A DNA stretch of 64,000 bases from Colletes latitarsis (taxonomy: Eukaryota > Arthropoda > Insecta > Hymenoptera > Colletidae): assembly GCF_051014445.1 (NCBI RefSeq), contig NW_027488377.1, positions 2,108,001 to 2,172,000 on the forward strand. The letters run 5' to 3'. Below the pieces are notes generated by a model that worked only from the letters and a program-made list of their open reading frames with translations, was not told the DNA's origin and did no database searches. Of the stretch, positions 61,301 to 64,000 are shown piece by piece. Numbering within the stretch: the first letter of the stretch is position 1; the number at the start of each line of letters is the position of its first letter. Both the position numbers and the translations under genes were made by a program.

Positions 61301-64000
61301 AAAATATTGTTCGAGACCAGGATTAATCGACTGTTTCAGTGTGGTACCACTGTACTACGTGATCCAAACCAGAAATAACCCAGGATCTGTACAACAAGTA
61401 TGTGAAAAATGCGAAAGTATGAGTCTAATGAGGGCAAATCCCAGGCCTAACCTAGACCTAACATGCGTTATCCTCTAAAATATTGTTCGAGACCAGGATT
61501 AATCGACTGTTTCAGTGTGGTACCACTTTACTACGTGATCCAAACCAGAAATAACCCAGGATCTGTACAACAAGTGTGTGAAATATGCGAAAGTACGAGC
61601 GTGATGAGAGCATATCCGAGACCTAACCAAGACCTAACATGCGTTATCCTCTAAAATATTGATCGAAACCAGGTTTAATGGACTGTTTCAGTGTGGTACC
61701 ACATTACTACGTGATCCAAACCAGAAATAACCCAGGAACTGTACAACTAGTATGTGAAGAATGCGATAGTATGAGTCTGATGAGGGCAAATCGCAGGCCT
61801 AACCTAGACTTAACATGCGCTATCATCTAAAATATTGATCGAAACCTGGTTTAATCGACTGTTTCAGTGTGGTACCACATTACTAGCTGATCCAAACCAG
61901 AAATAACCCAGGAACTGTACAACTAGTATGTGAAGTATGCGAAAGTATGACCCTGATGAGGGCAAATCCCAGACCTATCCCAGACCTAACATGCGATATC
62001 GTCAAAAATATTGATCGAAACCAGGTTTAGTCGACTGTTTCAGTGTCGTACCACATTACTACGTGATCCAAACCAAAAAAAGCCCAGGATCTGTTCAACA
62101 AGTATGTGAAAAACGCGAAACTATGAGCCTGATGGGGGCAAATCCCAGACCTAACCTAGACCTAACATGCGTTATCCTCTAAAATATTGATCGAAACCTG
62201 GTTTAATGGACGGTTTCAGTGTGGTACCACATTACTACGTGATCCAAACCAGAAAAAGCCCAGGATCTGTTCAACAAGTATGTGAAAAACGCGAAACTAT
62301 GAGCCTGATGAGGGCAAATCCCAGACCTAACCTAGACCTAACATGCGTTATCCTCTAAAATATTGATCGTTACCAGGTTTCATGGACTGCATCAGTGTGG
62401 TACCACATTACCACGTGATTCAAGCCAGAAAAAACCCAGGTTCTGTACAACAAGTATGTGAAAAATGCGTAAGTTTGAGCCTGATGAGGGCAAATCCCAG
62501 GCCTAACCTAGACCTAACATGCGTTATCCTCTAAAATATTGATCGAAACCAGGTTTCATGGACTGTATCAGTGAGGTGCCACATGACTACGTGATCCAAA
62601 CCTGAAAAAGCCCAGGATGTGGCCAACGGGTATGCGAAAAATGCGAAAGTATGACCCAGATGAGGGCAAATCCCAGACCTATCCCAGACCTAACATGCGA
62701 TATCGTCTAAAATATTGATCGAGACCGGGATTAATCGACTGTTTCAGTGCGGTACCACTTTACTACGTGATCCAAACCAGAAAAGCCAGGGTTCTGTTCA
62801 ACAAGTATGTGAAAAATGCGAAAGTATGACCCTGATGAGTGAAAATCCCAGGCCTAACCTAGACCTAACATGCGTTACCCTCAAAAATATTGATCGAAAC
62901 CAGGTTTAATCGACTGTTTCTGTGTGGTACCACATTACTACGTGATCCAAACCAGAAAAAACCCAGGATCTATTCAACAAGTATGTGAAGTATGCGAAAG
63001 TATGAGTCTGATGAGGGCAAATCCCAGACCTATCCCAGACATAACTTGCGTTATCCTCTAGAATATTGATCGAAACCAGGTTTAATGGACTGTTTCAGTG
63101 TGGTACCACATTACTACGTGATCCAAACCAGAAAAAGCAAGGGATCTGTTCATCAAGTATGTGAAGAATGCGATAGTTTGAGTCTGATGAGGGCAAATCC
63201 CAGGCCTAACATAGACCTAACATCCGTTATCCTCTAAAATATTGATCTAAACCAGGTTTGATGGACTGTATCAGTGTGGTACCACATTACCACGTGAATC
63301 AAGCCAGAAAAATCCAGGGATCTTTTCAACAAGTATGTGAAGAATGCGATAGTATGAGTCTGATGAGGGCAAATCCCAGGCCTAACCTAGACTTAACATG
63401 CGTTATCATGTAAAATATTGATCGAAACCTGGTTTAATGGACTGTTTCAGTGTGGTACCACATTACTCGCTGATCCAAACCAGAAATAACCCAGGAACTG
63501 TTCAACTAGTATGTGAAGTATGAGAAAGTATGACCCTGATGTGGGCAAATCCCAGACCTATCCCAGACCTAACATGCGATAACGTCCAAAACATTGATCG
63601 AAACCAGGTTTAATCAAATGTTTCAGTGTGGTACCACATTACTACGCAATCCAACCCAGAAAAAGCCCAGGATCTGTTCAACATGTATGTGAAAAACGCG
63701 AAACTATGAGCCTGTTGAGGGCAAATCCCAGGCGTATCCCAGACCTAGCATGAGTTATCCTCTAAAATACTGATCGAAACCAGGTTTAATGGACTGTTTC
63801 AGTGTGGTCCCACATTACTACGTGATCCAGACCAGTGAAAACCCAGGATCTGGCCAACAAGTATGTCAGAAATGCGAAGGTATGAGCCTGATGAAGGCAG
63901 ATCCCACACCTATCCCAAACCTAACTTGCGTTATCCTATAAGATATTGATCGAGACCGGGATTAATCGACTGTTTCAGTGTGGTACCACTTTACTACGTG
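55310..64000. repeat. 39-monomer higher-order period (about 6,860 bp)
   Basis: CGTTACCAGGTTTCATGG at 55508 recurs at 62367 (6,859 bp), and the 700-bp stretch around AACGTCCAAAACATTGATCG (56440-57140) recurs at 63300-64000 (6,860 bp) nearly unchanged. Between them one segment is offset by two extra monomers (CATAACTTGCGTTATCCTC near 55823 and 63026). The second unit runs off the window end. Confidence 0.75.

Larger units (their letters stand above)
54058..64000. repeat. 176-bp satellite array, domain C (right part)
   Basis: Continuous 176-bp monomers to the window end, in phase with domain C left of copy 2. It includes the variants TGATTCAAGCC, GGCCAAAAGGATGTGAG and, once near 59619, the divergent AACATGTATGTTAAAACTGC monomer. 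A roughly 2,285-bp (13-monomer) spacing links 57591 and 59876. No gene or further mobile element seen. Confidence 0.93.

Noticed and set aside
1..64000. Many 60-175 aa reading frames in the satellite on both strands (for example repeated 63-codon frames starting MRYPLKY)
   Set aside because: They recur once per monomer because the ATGCGTTATCCTC block offers an ATG and, in the next monomer and another phase, a TAA. The 176-bp period shifts frame each time. No domain, no conservation pattern, no expression signal.
1..64000. A CENP-B-box-like motif in the monomer
   Set aside because: I looked for the TTCG....A..CGGG pattern and found no consistent match across monomers.

Overview
The window is eukaryotic repeat DNA, most likely from an insect. 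About 50 kb of it is one AT-leaning tandem satellite with a 176-bp monomer (roughly 280 monomers), almost every monomer carrying a GGTACC (KpnI) site. I see no host gene, rRNA or tRNA. The insect assignment rests on the GC-rich R1-clade-type non-LTR retrotransposon in the array and on CCTAAC motifs in every monomer that resemble the insect telomere repeat (CCTAA/TTAGG). A closer taxonomic call would be a guess.

Layout: (1) 1-6068, satellite domain A, with a 19-monomer higher-order repeat of 3,348 bp. (2) 6069-12051, a full-length non-LTR retrotransposon on the + strand (copy 1). (3) 12050-16614 and 18502-37063, satellite domain B, split by a 1,887-bp solo LTR (16615-18501). (4) 37064-37503, a 5'-truncated 3' end of the same retrotransposon on the - strand (copy 3). 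(5) 37504-48070 and 54058-64000, satellite domain C, with 11- to 39-monomer higher-order repeats. (6) 48071-54057, a second full-length retrotransposon on the - strand (copy 2).

The retrotransposon encodes ORF1 (Gag-like, coiled coil plus three zinc knuckles) and ORF2 (APE-type endonuclease, reverse transcriptase, C-terminal CCHC motif). The ORFs overlap as TAATG. They are followed by a 3' UTR made almost entirely of consecutive hairpins and by a pure poly(A) tail. Both full copies are intact and differ at 9 of 1,060 ORF2 residues and 6 ORF1 residues. Architecture and the TAATG junction recall the SART/TRAS-type R1-clade elements that insert into insect telomere repeats.

The most interesting observation is that copies 2 and 3 sit at the same base of the satellite monomer, in the same orientation, with 13-14 bp target-site duplications containing CCTAAC. 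Copy 1 sits at another monomer position. Its two flanks come from different satellite families, so it marks the A/B domain boundary, which suggests either recombination between two inserted copies or a misassembly. The picture is a telomere-element-like LINE that may be using a centromeric or subtelomeric satellite as its niche.
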